Shown piece by piece: positions 47,009 through 55,778 of a DNA stretch of 64,000 bases. A program made the position numbers and the translations under genes. The notes below the pieces were generated by a model, which was given only the letters and a program-made list of their open reading frames with translations, was not told the DNA's origin and did no database searches. Source of the stretch: Lysinibacillus sphaericus OT4b.31 (GTDB lineage: Bacteria > Bacillota > Bacilli > Bacillales_A > Planococcaceae); assembly GCF_000392615.1 (NCBI RefSeq), contig NZ_KB933398.1, positions 3,695,204 to 3,759,203 on the forward strand, in the 5' to 3' direction. Position 1 is the stretch's first letter. Every line of letters begins with the position of its first letter.

Positions 47009-47551
47009 TCACTCAATCTCCTTTTTCTTTTTCATTGGGTATGATTTACTTATAAACGGAATTTCAGCAATTCCTGCCTGTTGATTCATGTATACAGCCA
47101 TAACGAAAAATACATTGGCCAGTAATCCTAAATAATCGAAAAGAATGGCTGGTACTTCTCGCTCCTCTGACACTTTGTGCAAGGCACGGTATGATTTTTT
47201 TGCTTCACTTCGACATAGATGAAGTGCAGCGGCAGCCTCCGTCCCTTGTGGTAAAACAAAGTTTTGAATTTCATCTCTAACATGTTCAACGTAAAAATCA
47301 TAACGATCGCTCAGCCATGCTAAATCTCCATCAGTTACAGCTAATTTGCCACGTACTGAACCATTCACATGATAAGCCATTGGCAAAATTGCCATCAAAT
47401 CGACCGCAACAACCTCAACTGTTTCTTTCTTTACAGCAGCCAAGGCTACGCCCACATGCGTTGTTAGGCTATCTGTTCGAATCTCATAATCGACCGTCGA
47501 TACTTTTTCACGCATAAACGGATAACATGAATAACGCGCATCTTTTTTCAA
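47009..47551 (-). CDS. Diverged PduO-type cobalamin adenosyltransferase homologue
   Basis: A 180-residue protein that aligns with the PduO/YvqK family over its central and C-terminal parts: FVLPQGTEAAAALHLCRSEAK corresponds to the family's FILPGG...ASLLHIAR block. The N-terminal ATP-binding motif (T-x-x-G-D-x-G-x-T) is missing, and the RRAER arginine cluster reads KKSYR. No hidden N-terminus was found in other frames upstream. It is probably not an active adenosyltransferase; cobalamin binding or delivery is a guess. TTG start, about 10 nt after GTGGGG. Controlled by the riboswitch upstream and followed at once by a BtuF-like gene. Confidence 0.72.
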   Translation of the reverse strand: MKKDARYSCYPFMREKVSTVDYEIRTDSLTTHVGVALAAVKKETVEVVAVDLMAILPMAYHVNGSVRGKLAVTDGDLAWLSDRYDFYVEHVRDEIQNFVLPQGTEAAAALHLCRSEAKKSYRALHKVSEEREVPAILFDYLGLLANVFFVMAVYMNQQAGIAEIPFISKSYPMKKKKEIE

Positions 47552-47737
47552 TCCTGAAACCCCACTTTCTTTCGTGAAAATATTCCTACTGGATTTGAGC
47601 TAAACGTGCATAAAAAAAACGCCCTCCCCCATTAATAGTGGAACGACGAAAATGCATAAGTTGCGTCGCTGTGACACGACATTGCCTATGTATTTGCCGC
47701 ATATCCTCCTAACTTCCGAAGAGTACTTATACGCTCA

Positions 47738-47934
47738 AATAAAGGTCGGTCTCCTGGCTTGTACAGTTCACTACCTTGTATGTAGCGATGTTATCATAAT
47801 AACCTTCCCATCTACTAAAGTTATGAATCTTCGACAGTGGCTTATTTTTATGATTTTTTCTGCACTTACAGTTGCGGAAACAGCTCCGGTTTTACACCGA
47901 ATTCCCGATTATGCTATGGACTAGCACCCTTATT
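47738..47934 (-). promoter_or_regulatory. Cobalamin riboswitch
   Basis: On the minus strand, in order: a P1 arm AATAAGGGT, GGTGCTAG, CGGGAATTCGGTG with AACCGGAGCTGTTTCCGCAACTG, the B12-box element GCCACTG, and AAGCCAGGAGACCGACC ending in the pairing P1 arm ACCTTTATT. This is the classical adenosylcobalamin riboswitch consensus. It precedes the YvqK-like and BtuF-like genes by about 190 nt. A GC-rich stretch followed by eight T at about 47608-47630 may be part of the expression platform. Confidence 0.93.
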
Positions 47935-48099
47935 CTGCAAGAATTATTCACTTGTAAAGCAGTTTATCATAGATTGTGATGAAAAAGTAGTTGCGAAATT
48001 GCAGAAAACTCGCTCAAAAACATACAGAACCTAGCACTATTTCCACATAACGATTAGCTATTTGTAGTTCTCCCCTGAAAATTCTATAATAATTACTGA

Positions 48100-48643
48100 C
48101 TATAATATTTTTTCGATAACTTGTTCAATATCTAGTTGTGAATCAGTCGGTTCAAAGCGCGCAATCGTTTTACCATTGCCATCTACTAAGAACTTTGTAA
48201 AGTTCCAGCGAATATTACGACCATCTAAAAAACTAGGTGCTATTTGGACAATAGCTTGCGCCAACATTTTTTCTTGCATATTTGCCTTCCCAAATTCGCG
48301 AAAACCCACTTCATGTTTTAAATAATTGAATAACGGATGTGTCGTCTCACCGTTTACTTGCACTAATTCAAAAATTGGGAACGTCACACCGTAGTTAATC
48401 TTGCAAAGTTGTGTTGTTTCCTCGCCATCTTCAGGATTTTGATTGTCAAATTGATCACAAGGAAAACCTAAAACAACGAAATTATTCTCGCCATATTTTT
48501 CATACATTTTTTGCAAATCCTCAAGCTGATAGGTAAAACGATTGGTTTGCTGTGTTGACAATTAGCATAGGCTTTCCACGATAGGTTTCCATTGATAAAA
48601 TTTCACCATTTGGCTTTTTCACTAAATAATTATAAATTCTCAT
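48100..48643 (-). pseudogene. Frameshifted glutathione peroxidase homologue
   Basis: ATG 48643 (MRIYNYLVKKPNGEIL), behind AAAGGGG, opens a normal Gpx N-terminus up to LIVNTANQ. The frame then shifts near 48540, and the rest (NRFTYQLEDLQKMYEKY to the end at 48100) is in another frame. Comparing with family sequence NTA-x-x-CGFT, the site reads AATCGTTTT where AATGCGGTTTT would be expected. Two G bases appear to be lost, and with them the catalytic cysteine codon. FPCDQFDNQNP and WNFTKFLVD confirm the family. Either a real pseudogene or a sequencing error; thiol peroxidase activity is absent as written. Confidence 0.83.
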
Positions 48644-48739
48644 TTTTTAAACCCCTTTTATATTTTTTATGATTATAGCAATAAACCCTATTTTCTCCAA
48701 TAAAAGAGGTTTAACATAAAAAATAGCCATTACGCTTGT

Positions 48740-49288
48740 TTAACGAATGGCTGTCTTATATTTCTTTTTATATTTTGCATCTTGCTCTTCTTCAATTAAT
48801 CTCTGTGCAATTTCCAATAGCTTCTTGTCGCTTGTGGCATCAAACAACTTTTTAAAGGATACAATAATATCATATCGAATGAGTGTCGAATGTTTCTCAT
48901 CAATACATGTTTGGAATCTTTTTGCTAAATACGAAACAACTAAATCCCTTTGCACCTGTCCCGCAAGACCAATTTGCCAAATTGCTTGCAGACTATGTCT
49001 AGCTGTTACGGTTTTATCATCATATGTTACTGCCCAGATTTTCAAAAAATCTTCTAATACACGTTCTTCTGGATCACTTTTTGCCGCCAATGCGCATAAA
49101 AACTGTACTGCCCGCGCACGTACATGTCCATCTTTATATGTAAGGGCTTGAACAAGCTGCTCCCAGACTGCGTATGTCCAATCAACTGGTTCTTGCATAA
49201 TTTTCATCAATTCTTCGTAAGACTCGAATTGGATTTCACGGTCATGCTCTGTTAATTTACTAAAAAGTTGCAAAATCTCTTTTTCCAT
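48740..49288 (-). CDS. HEAT-repeat-like helical protein
   Basis: A 182-residue, all-helical cytoplasmic protein. Repeating paired helices such as YKDGHVRARAVQFLCALAAKS and TARHSLQAIWQIGLAG resemble HEAT/armadillo units, suggesting protein-protein binding. No catalytic motif. ATG behind GGTAGGGATG. Probably conserved in relatives, exact role unknown. Confidence 0.7.
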   Translation of the reverse strand: MEKEILQLFSKLTEHDREIQFESYEELMKIMQEPVDWTYAVWEQLVQALTYKDGHVRARAVQFLCALAAKSDPEERVLEDFLKIWAVTYDDKTVTARHSLQAIWQIGLAGQVQRDLVVSYLAKRFQTCIDEKHSTLIRYDIIVSFKKLFDATSDKKLLEIAQRLIEEEQDAKYKKKYKTAIR

Positions 49289-49380
49289 GATTCATCCCTA
49301 CCTTTATTCTGTCAGAACGTTATAAAATTTTAAATTTTTTATGTTACACTTAACTTAATTTATAGCAAGAAGGAGAGTTT

Positions 49381-50439
49381 ATGAATAAATCTATTACCCG
49401 AAAGTTGATTTTACGAACGCTTGTGATTATATGTCTAATAGTTGCGGCATATTTTATCATACCAGTCTCCGTGCCTATTATATTGGCGGGGATTACGGCT
49501 TTTTTCTTAGAGCCAATAGTTATGTTTTTTAAACGTAAGTGGAAAATGTCACGTAAAATTGCAGTCGCCTTCATTTACATAATGAGCGTTATCTTTATTT
49601 CTATTATTTGTTACTTTACTATTACACAGCTCATGTCGCAAATAATAGTTATTTCTAAGCAAGCTCCCTATTATATTTCCAAAATATCGGAAATGTGGCT
49701 TCACATGCAAGATAACATTTCTAAATATACCGAAGACTTCCCCGATGAAGTGAGTATATCACTTCAAAATACGACGATGGATTTCATTAAGAAAATTGAA
49801 GAATCTTTTCTAAACTTCTTTAATTATACCAAAGTTACCGCATTCTTTTCTGAAATTCCAAGCCTCTTTATTAGTCTTCTCGTATATATGATTGTTTTAT
49901 TTTTATTTATGCTAGATTTACCAAAATTAAAACAGATAACTTACAAATATTTAAAGCCATCTACCGCAAAAAAAATGAAAATAATCTCGAATCGCTTAAA
50001 AGACGCATTTTTTGGTTTTATGAAGGCACATCTACTCGTTAGCTTTATAATTGGAGGTGTCACACTTGTTGGACTTCTTTTTATTCAGCCAAAATATGCG
50101 ATTACTATGACTTTTATCATTTGGCTTATCGACATTATTCCATTCCTTGGATCAATTATTATTTTGGCACCTTGGGGGCTTTATCATTTATTGATGGGAA
50201 ACACCTCCATTTCTGTTCAATTATTCATCTTAGCAGTTATTTTACTCATTATTCGTCGAGTAGTCGAGCCTAAGATGATGGGAGATCATATTGGTTTGTC
50301 TACTTTACCAACATTAATAGCCATGTTTATCGGACTTCAGCTATTTGGTATTATCGGTTTGCTGACTGGACCATTTTTTATTATTTTATTCTTTGCTTTA
50401 AAAGAAACAGGTATTATCAAGTTTAATTTCAAAATTTAA
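49381..50439 (+). CDS. ytvI: AI-2E family transporter, YtvI-like
   Basis: A 352-residue membrane protein with about eight helices, of the same superfamily as the 32698-33777 gene but in the YtvI branch. The signature is FIIWLIDIIPFLGSIIILAPWGLYHLLMG, as in sporulation integral membrane protein YtvI. AAGAAGGAG precedes the ATG. A sporulation role is inferred from YtvI and not tested; a SigE promoter was not recognised. Confidence 0.75.
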   Translation: MNKSITRKLILRTLVIICLIVAAYFIIPVSVPIILAGITAFFLEPIVMFFKRKWKMSRKIAVAFIYIMSVIFISIICYFTITQLMSQIIVISKQAPYYISKISEMWLHMQDNISKYTEDFPDEVSISLQNTTMDFIKKIEESFLNFFNYTKVTAFFSEIPSLFISLLVYMIVLFLFMLDLPKLKQITYKYLKPSTAKKMKIISNRLKDAFFGFMKAHLLVSFIIGGVTLVGLLFIQPKYAITMTFIIWLIDIIPFLGSIIILAPWGLYHLLMGNTSISVQLFILAVILLIIRRVVEPKMMGDHIGLSTLPTLIAMFIGLQLFGIIGLLTGPFFIILFFALKETGIIKFNFKI

Positions 50440-50546
50440 GATATAAAAACGCACAAGTGGCCTTTAATTGCGGTGAGCGTTGGTCAGCAATTTTTAGCAC
50501 GAATGTCTTGACTTGAATAAAGAAATTTATATTTTCGAACCTTTAA

Positions 50547-50589
50547 AAAAGGCCATCTTTGTAATTTACTCTACAAAGATGACCTTTTT
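50547..50589. terminator. Bidirectional terminator
   Basis: AAAAGGCCATCTTTGTA / TACAAAGATGACCTTTT stem between the convergent YtvI-like and NlpC/P60 genes, with A and T runs on both sides. Confidence 0.85.
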
Positions 50590-50619
50590 GCTATTTAAAT
50601 CGTCTATAAAATAGTAGGA

Positions 50620-51750
50620 TTATTGAATGCGACCAAAGCCTACTAAATATTGATTCCACCAATCAAGTGATTCGATGACAACACCTTTGTTTTGAGCGTC
50701 AATCATCGTGTTGTTGCCTAGGTAAATACCGACATGTGCTACGCCTGAACCATAGCTGAAGAATACTAAGTCACCTACACGTGCTTCACTTGCAGAAATG
50801 CGTTGTGTTGCTAAATATTGCTGGGATGCTGTACGTGGTAATGAAACGCCTGCTTGCTTGTATGACCATTGTACAAGACCCGAACAGTCAAAGCCTGTTG
50901 ACGGATTGCTACCGCCCCATACGTAACTACGACCTAAAAACTGTTTAGCTGTTGAAATAGCATCACCTGAAGAAGCTGTGCCTGAACCTGAACCAACAAC
51001 GATTGATTGCGGTTTACCACCACCATTATTAGTTGTTTGCATTACAGGTGTAGCTGATTGAAGTGCACGTAAACGAGCCGCTTCCTCTTCAGCTGCTTTA
51101 CGTTCCGCTTCTAAGCGTTCCTCTTCTTGTTTAGTAGCAATTTGAGCCTTTAACGCAAGTGATTTTGCTTCGTTTTCAGCTTTTTTAACTTCCATTTCGC
51201 TTTCTTTTTGTTGAAGCGCTTGGAATTGCGTTTGTAATTCTTTTTGTTTTTCATCTAAAGTTGCTTTTTGTTCTTCTAATTTTACTTTATCTGCCTCTTG
51301 TTGATTGACCAATTCTTGGTCAGCATCCATTAATGTTTTAACCGCTACGACACGGTCCATTAAATCTGCAAAGCTTTTCGCTTCAAGGACTACGCTTAAA
51401 TAAACCCCTACTGTGTTATCCTGCGCTTGGTATGCAGCCATACGTTCATTTAGAATAGCAGAACGTTGCTCGATACGCTTTTCTGTTTCCACGATACTAG
51501 CATCAACTTCTTTAATTTCTGCTTGTACTTGGTTAAATACTTTAACTTTTTCATCAATATCGTTTTGCAGATCTGTCAACTCTGCCTCTAATTTTTTAAC
51601 TTCTGCATCAATCTGAGCTTTTTTCTCAATCATTTGTTGAGAAGTTTCTTCTGCATGTACTTCGGTTGGTTGTACTGTATTAAATAATAAGCCGCCCGCA
51701 AGTGCTATTGTTAGCACCATCGACTTACGCCATTTATTGCGCTTCCCCAC
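50620..51750 (-). CDS. NlpC/P60 peptidoglycan DL-endopeptidase with coiled coil
   Basis: A 376-residue secreted hydrolase: signal peptide cut near VHAEE, a long coiled coil (about 40-215, many Glu/Lys/Gln), a Ser/Gly linker, then an NlpC/P60 domain with catalytic Cys in FDCSGLVQWSY, His in AHVGIYLG and a third residue in MIDAQN. The layout resembles CwlO of B. subtilis, a main elongation endopeptidase regulated by FtsEX, but it is shorter (473 in CwlO). GTG start; AAGGGAAA lies 13 nt upstream. Confidence 0.87.
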   Translation of the reverse strand: MGKRNKWRKSMVLTIALAGGLLFNTVQPTEVHAEETSQQMIEKKAQIDAEVKKLEAELTDLQNDIDEKVKVFNQVQAEIKEVDASIVETEKRIEQRSAILNERMAAYQAQDNTVGVYLSVVLEAKSFADLMDRVVAVKTLMDADQELVNQQEADKVKLEEQKATLDEKQKELQTQFQALQQKESEMEVKKAENEAKSLALKAQIATKQEEERLEAERKAAEEEAARLRALQSATPVMQTTNNGGGKPQSIVVGSGSGTASSGDAISTAKQFLGRSYVWGGSNPSTGFDCSGLVQWSYKQAGVSLPRTASQQYLATQRISASEARVGDLVFFSYGSGVAHVGIYLGNNTMIDAQNKGVVIESLDWWNQYLVGFGRIQ

Positions 51751-52080
51751 TAAACTTCATTTCCCTTCATCCATCAATTTCGCTCTCGGTGTTCTATGTA
51801 ATCACTTGAACGATTTCTATTATATTCAAATTTATATTTATACTTTTATTAGCCTTTTAAAGTTTAGCATTAATAGCATAACTTTTATACTATTTCTCGT
51901 CGTTTTAATAGTTTAGTAAAACTCGAAACATTTTTGTAATATTATCGAAAACACTTAATTCTTCTACAACAAACAACTATATACTGCAACAACACTTATT
52001 TAGCTCCTCTCACGACAACTAACCAATACGTATTTGTAATGGTTTTGTAATATACGCTCATCTAATTATTAGTAAGTAAA
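51751..52080. other. Intergenic region upstream of NlpC/P60 gene
   Basis: About 330 bp of AT-rich DNA, presumably promoter and leader of the cell-wall hydrolase gene. No specific operator recognised. Confidence 0.35.
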
Positions 52081-52109
52081 AAAAGGCAGGGGCATTTTCC
52101 CCCTACCTA
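52081..52109 (-). terminator. Terminator after UbiB-family gene
   Basis: AGGTAGGGG/CCCCTGCCT stem, overlapping the stop codon, followed by TTTTTTT on the minus strand. Confidence 0.75.
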
Positions 52110-54095
52110 TTGTTTCATTGAACGTAATGCTTGAATGGAGAGCCGTACTAACAGGATTGCACACAAGAACAATCCTAAGTACGCTGCTGTATTTAAGTAA
52201 ACCGCATAGGAATCATGTATAAATTGCGAGATAGCTAATAGCGCTACGGAAATAATGCCAAACGTAATACCAACTAGTAATAGGACAAAACGCGAAAACA
52301 ACTGCGTTATAAAACGGGCATTATGTTCATCTGAAAAAATATCATGATGTAATATTATTTTCCCGCTTTCGACTCGTTGAATGAGTTGATCCACTCTTCT
52401 TGGCATTTTTCGTAATGTCGGAATTAACATCGATAACTCTTCTTGCACACGTTCCTTTGTAGCCATTGGTTCTTTAAAAGGCTTTAAAAATGCTGCGCGC
52501 ATATAGGAGGAAGAAAAATCTTTTGCCTCTGTGAAAATATCAAATTGCGCATCTATGATTCTTAACGTACCATCTAACGTCACTAATGATCGAAGCGCCA
52601 GTCCGACAGAGGGATAAAACGCAAGACCGAAATCACGTACAACGGTAAATAACGAATGGATCAATTCTTCAGTTGGAATACGATCGACATAAGAAATCTT
52701 TAGCAATATTTGATCGATTGCTTGCTCCATTCTTGACCGTTCTGCATGAGCAGCATTTTCTACTAATAGCATTAAGCCGTCATATAAGATACTCGAATCG
52801 TTTTGCTGAATACCCATTAAAAATAGCTTTAAGCCTTCTTGTTGAGTAGCGCCCAAACGACCGACCGCTCCGAAATCGAGCAAAATCGGCGCACCATCCT
52901 TCTCATCAATGTAAATATTGCCTGGATGCGGATCTGCATGAAATATACCAGAAAAAAGCATTTGCTCAAAAAATGAATACAGAACCGTCTGTGCAAACTG
53001 CTTCGGATCTATTGATAACCGTCTAAATTCTGCTGCGCCTTCTGATACACTTTTTCCACGTACGTATTCCATGACAATTATATCTTCATCACTGTATTGT
53101 GTATAAACTTTAGGAATTCGCACCTTATAATCACTTTTCGCAAGCGCATTGGTCACCTGTAATGTATTGCGTACCTCAATGTCTAAATGAATTTCCTCAC
53201 GTAAACCATCGGCAAATCCACCAGCCAACTCTCGAAAACCAAGTGACTCTGCCCATGTTGACTTACTTGTCAGCCAGTTCGCAAATTCCTCTAATATATC
53301 CAGATCATCACGCATTATGCCTTTCACTTCTGGACGCAGTAGTTTCACCACAACTTCATCGGAATTTTTCAGTCGTGCCTTATGTACTTGTCCTATAGAT
53401 GCTGCCGCTAAAGGTTCCATATGAAAAGTAGTGAATACCTCTTCTACAGGCTTTGGAAGAGAATATGCCAAAATCTTTGTCACTTGCTCAGGTTGCAATG
53501 GCCTTACACTATGCTGTAGCCGCTCTAGCTCATCAATGAATATGGGCGAAAACAATTCTTTGCGTGTAGATAATACTTGACCAAATTTGATGAATATTCC
53601 ACCACACTGCTCTAATGTCGTTCTTAGTGCTATTGCAAGCTCCTTCTCATTTTCGCGCTGTCTTGCATATTTAATTGTTTGTACAACCCCGTTTGTGACT
53701 GCTATTTTTAATACTTGACGTAATCGCTTTTGCTGACGCCAGTAGCTTCGTAATCTTAATAGAATCGACCGCTGACCGTTTCGTCGTTCTCCACCGGCAA
53801 TACCACTCGAATCAAAGAGTTCAAATACAAGGTAAAGCAGCATGGAAATAAGTAGCATGCTACCTATCCAAATAAGCGTACTCACCTCTGTCACAGTTTG
53901 CATCATCGATTCCGATAAAAAGTCTGTATGACGCAAGTATGAATACCAGTAAACAAAGGACGTGAGCGTCACACTAATAACAACAGATAGCACTCTTCGT
54001 ACAAAATTAATACTCGAACCTATTAAACGACCACTGACAAAGTAAATGATTCCCGAAGCAACTATGATTTGAATCAGAAACTTCACAAAAATCAA
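52107..54095 (-). CDS. UbiB/ABC1 atypical kinase-like protein
   Basis: About 662 residues. Two to three N-terminal membrane helices, then a UbiB kinase-like domain: FIKFGQVLSTR (the KxGQ inhibitory motif), AAASIGQVHKA, VVVKLLRP, HADPHPGNIYI and ILLDFGAVG. Two more helices lie at the C-terminus (about 605-660). UbiB proteins assist ubiquinone synthesis in Proteobacteria, but this lineage makes menaquinone, so a broader isoprenoid-lipid role is likelier. TTG 54095 is 8 nt from GGGGGGTGG; GTG 54104 has no spacing. Confidence 0.85.
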   Translation of the reverse strand: MIFVKFLIQIIVASGIIYFVSGRLIGSSINFVRRVLSVVISVTLTSFVYWYSYLRHTDFLSESMMQTVTEVSTLIWIGSMLLISMLLYLVFELFDSSGIAGGERRNGQRSILLRLRSYWRQQKRLRQVLKIAVTNGVVQTIKYARQRENEKELAIALRTTLEQCGGIFIKFGQVLSTRKELFSPIFIDELERLQHSVRPLQPEQVTKILAYSLPKPVEEVFTTFHMEPLAAASIGQVHKARLKNSDEVVVKLLRPEVKGIMRDDLDILEEFANWLTSKSTWAESLGFRELAGGFADGLREEIHLDIEVRNTLQVTNALAKSDYKVRIPKVYTQYSDEDIIVMEYVRGKSVSEGAAEFRRLSIDPKQFAQTVLYSFFEQMLFSGIFHADPHPGNIYIDEKDGAPILLDFGAVGRLGATQQEGLKLFLMGIQQNDSSILYDGLMLLVENAAHAERSRMEQAIDQILLKISYVDRIPTEELIHSLFTVVRDFGLAFYPSVGLALRSLVTLDGTLRIIDAQFDIFTEAKDFSSSYMRAAFLKPFKEPMATKERVQEELSMLIPTLRKMPRRVDQLIQRVESGKIILHHDIFSDEHNARFITQLFSRFVLLLVGITFGIISVALLAISQFIHDSYAVYLNTAAYLGLFLCAILLVRLSIQALRSMKQ

Positions 54096-54109
54096 CAGTG
54101 CCACCCCCC

Positions 54110-54555
54110 GTTGTTTCTTCCTAATACTGCTAGTATAACAAATTCATGCATGTACTTTCTTTTACTAGCCTCAAGTTAGTAAACAATAAGTGAAATCAAC
54201 AATCATTTTATGCATTACAGCCATTGTTTCGTACAGCCATTAGCACAAAATCAGTTATTCGGTCATTCTCAGCTAGTGGATGAAGCTGGGGTTCGAGGAC
54301 TAGTAAGAAAAAAGAATATCAGGTTGGACCTTCCACTAAGCGAGCTTTCGTGAACGTATAAACGACATCCCAAAGGTGGACCCAGTTATATGCACTGTTA
54401 ATCTAGTCAGCTTAGTTGTAACGCCGTTATGACTGTACAAAATAGTGGTTACTCACTAACCGTCTATAAGGTAGCAGCAGCATCCCTAGGCATTTGCTTA
54501 GACGTGTACTTTAGTGACGAGACAACAAATTGTTTACAGCATATAACTTCACATA
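54110..54555. other. Intergenic region, possible decayed insertion sequence
   Basis: About 450 bp without an intact gene. A short frame around 54263-54350 reads like DEAGVRGLVRKK, faintly reminiscent of IS3-family transposase, but it is interrupted and too short to assign. No terminal repeats seen. Confidence 0.25.
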
Positions 54556-54559
54556 ATAT

Positions 54560-54593
54560 GAAAGGGATGCTGCCATATAGCAGCATCCCTTTC
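54560..54593 (-). terminator. Terminator after diheme cytochrome gene
   Basis: GAAAGGGATGCTGC/GCAGCATCCCTTTC, a 14-bp perfect stem with a 6-nt loop. The trailing T run on the minus strand is short. Confidence 0.7.
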
Positions 54594-54595
54594 GT

Positions 54596-55546
54596 TTAAT
54601 TCGTTGAAAGCACTTGCTCCCAATCAATCGTGTTATTTTTCACTTGATCTCGTTTCTCTTTGTCCATAATATCGTTCGGACGGCCACCTTTTGGCCAATC
54701 TTTATCATGATTTGCCCATTCTGGTCGATCCTGCGTTAAAATATATGCCGCTAAATCGGAAGCATCTTGATCTGTTAAGGTACCTCCTGCTCCAACCGGC
54801 ATGTTATTTTGAATATAACCAGCCATTTTGGTCATACGTGCCATACCCGCACCATCATTAAAGGAATTTTCACCCCATAATGCTGGACCTGAATTTGCTC
54901 CAGTACCTGAGCCATCTGCAGCATGACAAGTGATACAAGACTGTGCATATAGTTCCTCACCATTTGCTACATCCGGAATAGGAACACTCTTCATATTACT
55001 CGTACCAGCCCATTCACGTTCTGCCCCTATTGGAACACCTTTTGAAATATATGCAAAGTACGCTACCATCGCTTCCAACTCGTCACTATTCATTTCGAAT
55101 TTTTTGCCATTCATGCTTCGTACCATACAGCCATTAATTCGTTCTTCAATCGTGACAATACTTCCTGAGCGACCAATGTATTGCGGATAATTTGCCATAA
55201 CACCTACTAAAGAAGAAGCTTGTTCATCATAACCTGCACCTGCATGACAACTTGTGCAAGATAATTGATTACCAACGTATTCATCTGCAGCAACATGTGT
55301 ATTATTCACAAGCTCATAGCCATATAAAATCGCTTCTTTCATAGGTCCATCTGGCACTTCTTCGATACTAGGTGGTGCGTAGACAACTTTCTGAGAAGCT
55401 GCTGTTGTCGGTACTTGTGTTTGTACCGTTGCATCTTCTGTTTCTCCATTCGCATCACCTAAGATTTTATCGCTTACGACTGCTCCCACAAAAAGTGAAC
55501 CAGCTATTAATACCGTTCCTGCAATCCCCGTTACTATAGCTTTCAT
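54596..55546 (-). CDS. TsdA-like diheme c-type cytochrome
   Basis: A 316-residue exported cytochrome with an N-terminal membrane anchor and two heme motifs, CTSCH (97-101) and CITCH (204-208). Between them, ERINGCMVRSMNGK places a cysteine (C140) 39 residues after the first heme histidine. In thiosulfate dehydrogenases (TsdA) a cysteine at about this distance ligates heme 1 and the same R-S-x-N-G-K block occurs. TsdA joins two thiosulfates to tetrathionate or does the reverse. The nearby sulfur cluster and a CstR-like site upstream support a sulfur role. A plain electron-transfer cytochrome remains possible. Confidence 0.7.
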   Translation of the reverse strand: MKAIVTGIAGTVLIAGSLFVGAVVSDKILGDANGETEDATVQTQVPTTAASQKVVYAPPSIEEVPDGPMKEAILYGYELVNNTHVAADEYVGNQLSCTSCHAGAGYDEQASSLVGVMANYPQYIGRSGSIVTIEERINGCMVRSMNGKKFEMNSDELEAMVAYFAYISKGVPIGAEREWAGTSNMKSVPIPDVANGEELYAQSCITCHAADGSGTGANSGPALWGENSFNDGAGMARMTKMAGYIQNNMPVGAGGTLTDQDASDLAAYILTQDRPEWANHDKDWPKGGRPNDIMDKEKRDQVKNNTIDWEQVLSTN

Positions 55547-55705
55547 CTTTCATACCCCCCTCTGTATCACTAACTTTACTTTAGCAAGATAATGTATTTT
55601 TGGATGTGATTTTTCTCACACTCCCTAATATTTGAACCTTATATACAACAAAGTTGGATAAAAAAGGAAGTATTTAATGTGCTATAACAGAAAAACCTAG
55701 ACTTA

Positions 55706-55721
55706 ATACCCCTTCACGTAT
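55706..55721. promoter_or_regulatory. Possible CstR-type site before tsdA-like gene
   Basis: ATACC-CCTTCA-CGTAT: same half-sites and 6-bp spacing as the cstR operator, with one mismatch. It lies 160 bp upstream of the cytochrome start and just after the dsbA-like terminator. Confidence 0.4.
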
Positions 55722-55740
55722 AATTATTTTTATGCCAAAA

Positions 55741-55768
55741 AACCGAGTACATTGCTGTACCCGGTTGC
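55741..55768 (-). terminator. Terminator after DsbA-like gene
   Basis: AACCGGGTACA/TGTACTCGGTT stem with a 4-nt loop, then TTTTTT on the minus strand. Marks the end of the sulfur cluster's downstream unit. Confidence 0.8.
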
Positions 55769-55778
55769 CAACATTCCT

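Noticed and set aside
47552-47640. Frameshifted N-terminus of the PduO-like gene
   Set aside because: No frame upstream encodes the family's T-x-x-G-D-x-G-x-T motif, so the missing region looks truly absent and not shifted.
54263-54350. Fragment resembling an IS3-family transposase (DEAGVRGLVRKK)
   Set aside because: Only about a dozen residues look similar, no catalytic region or terminal repeats were found; kept only as a weak note on the intergenic region.
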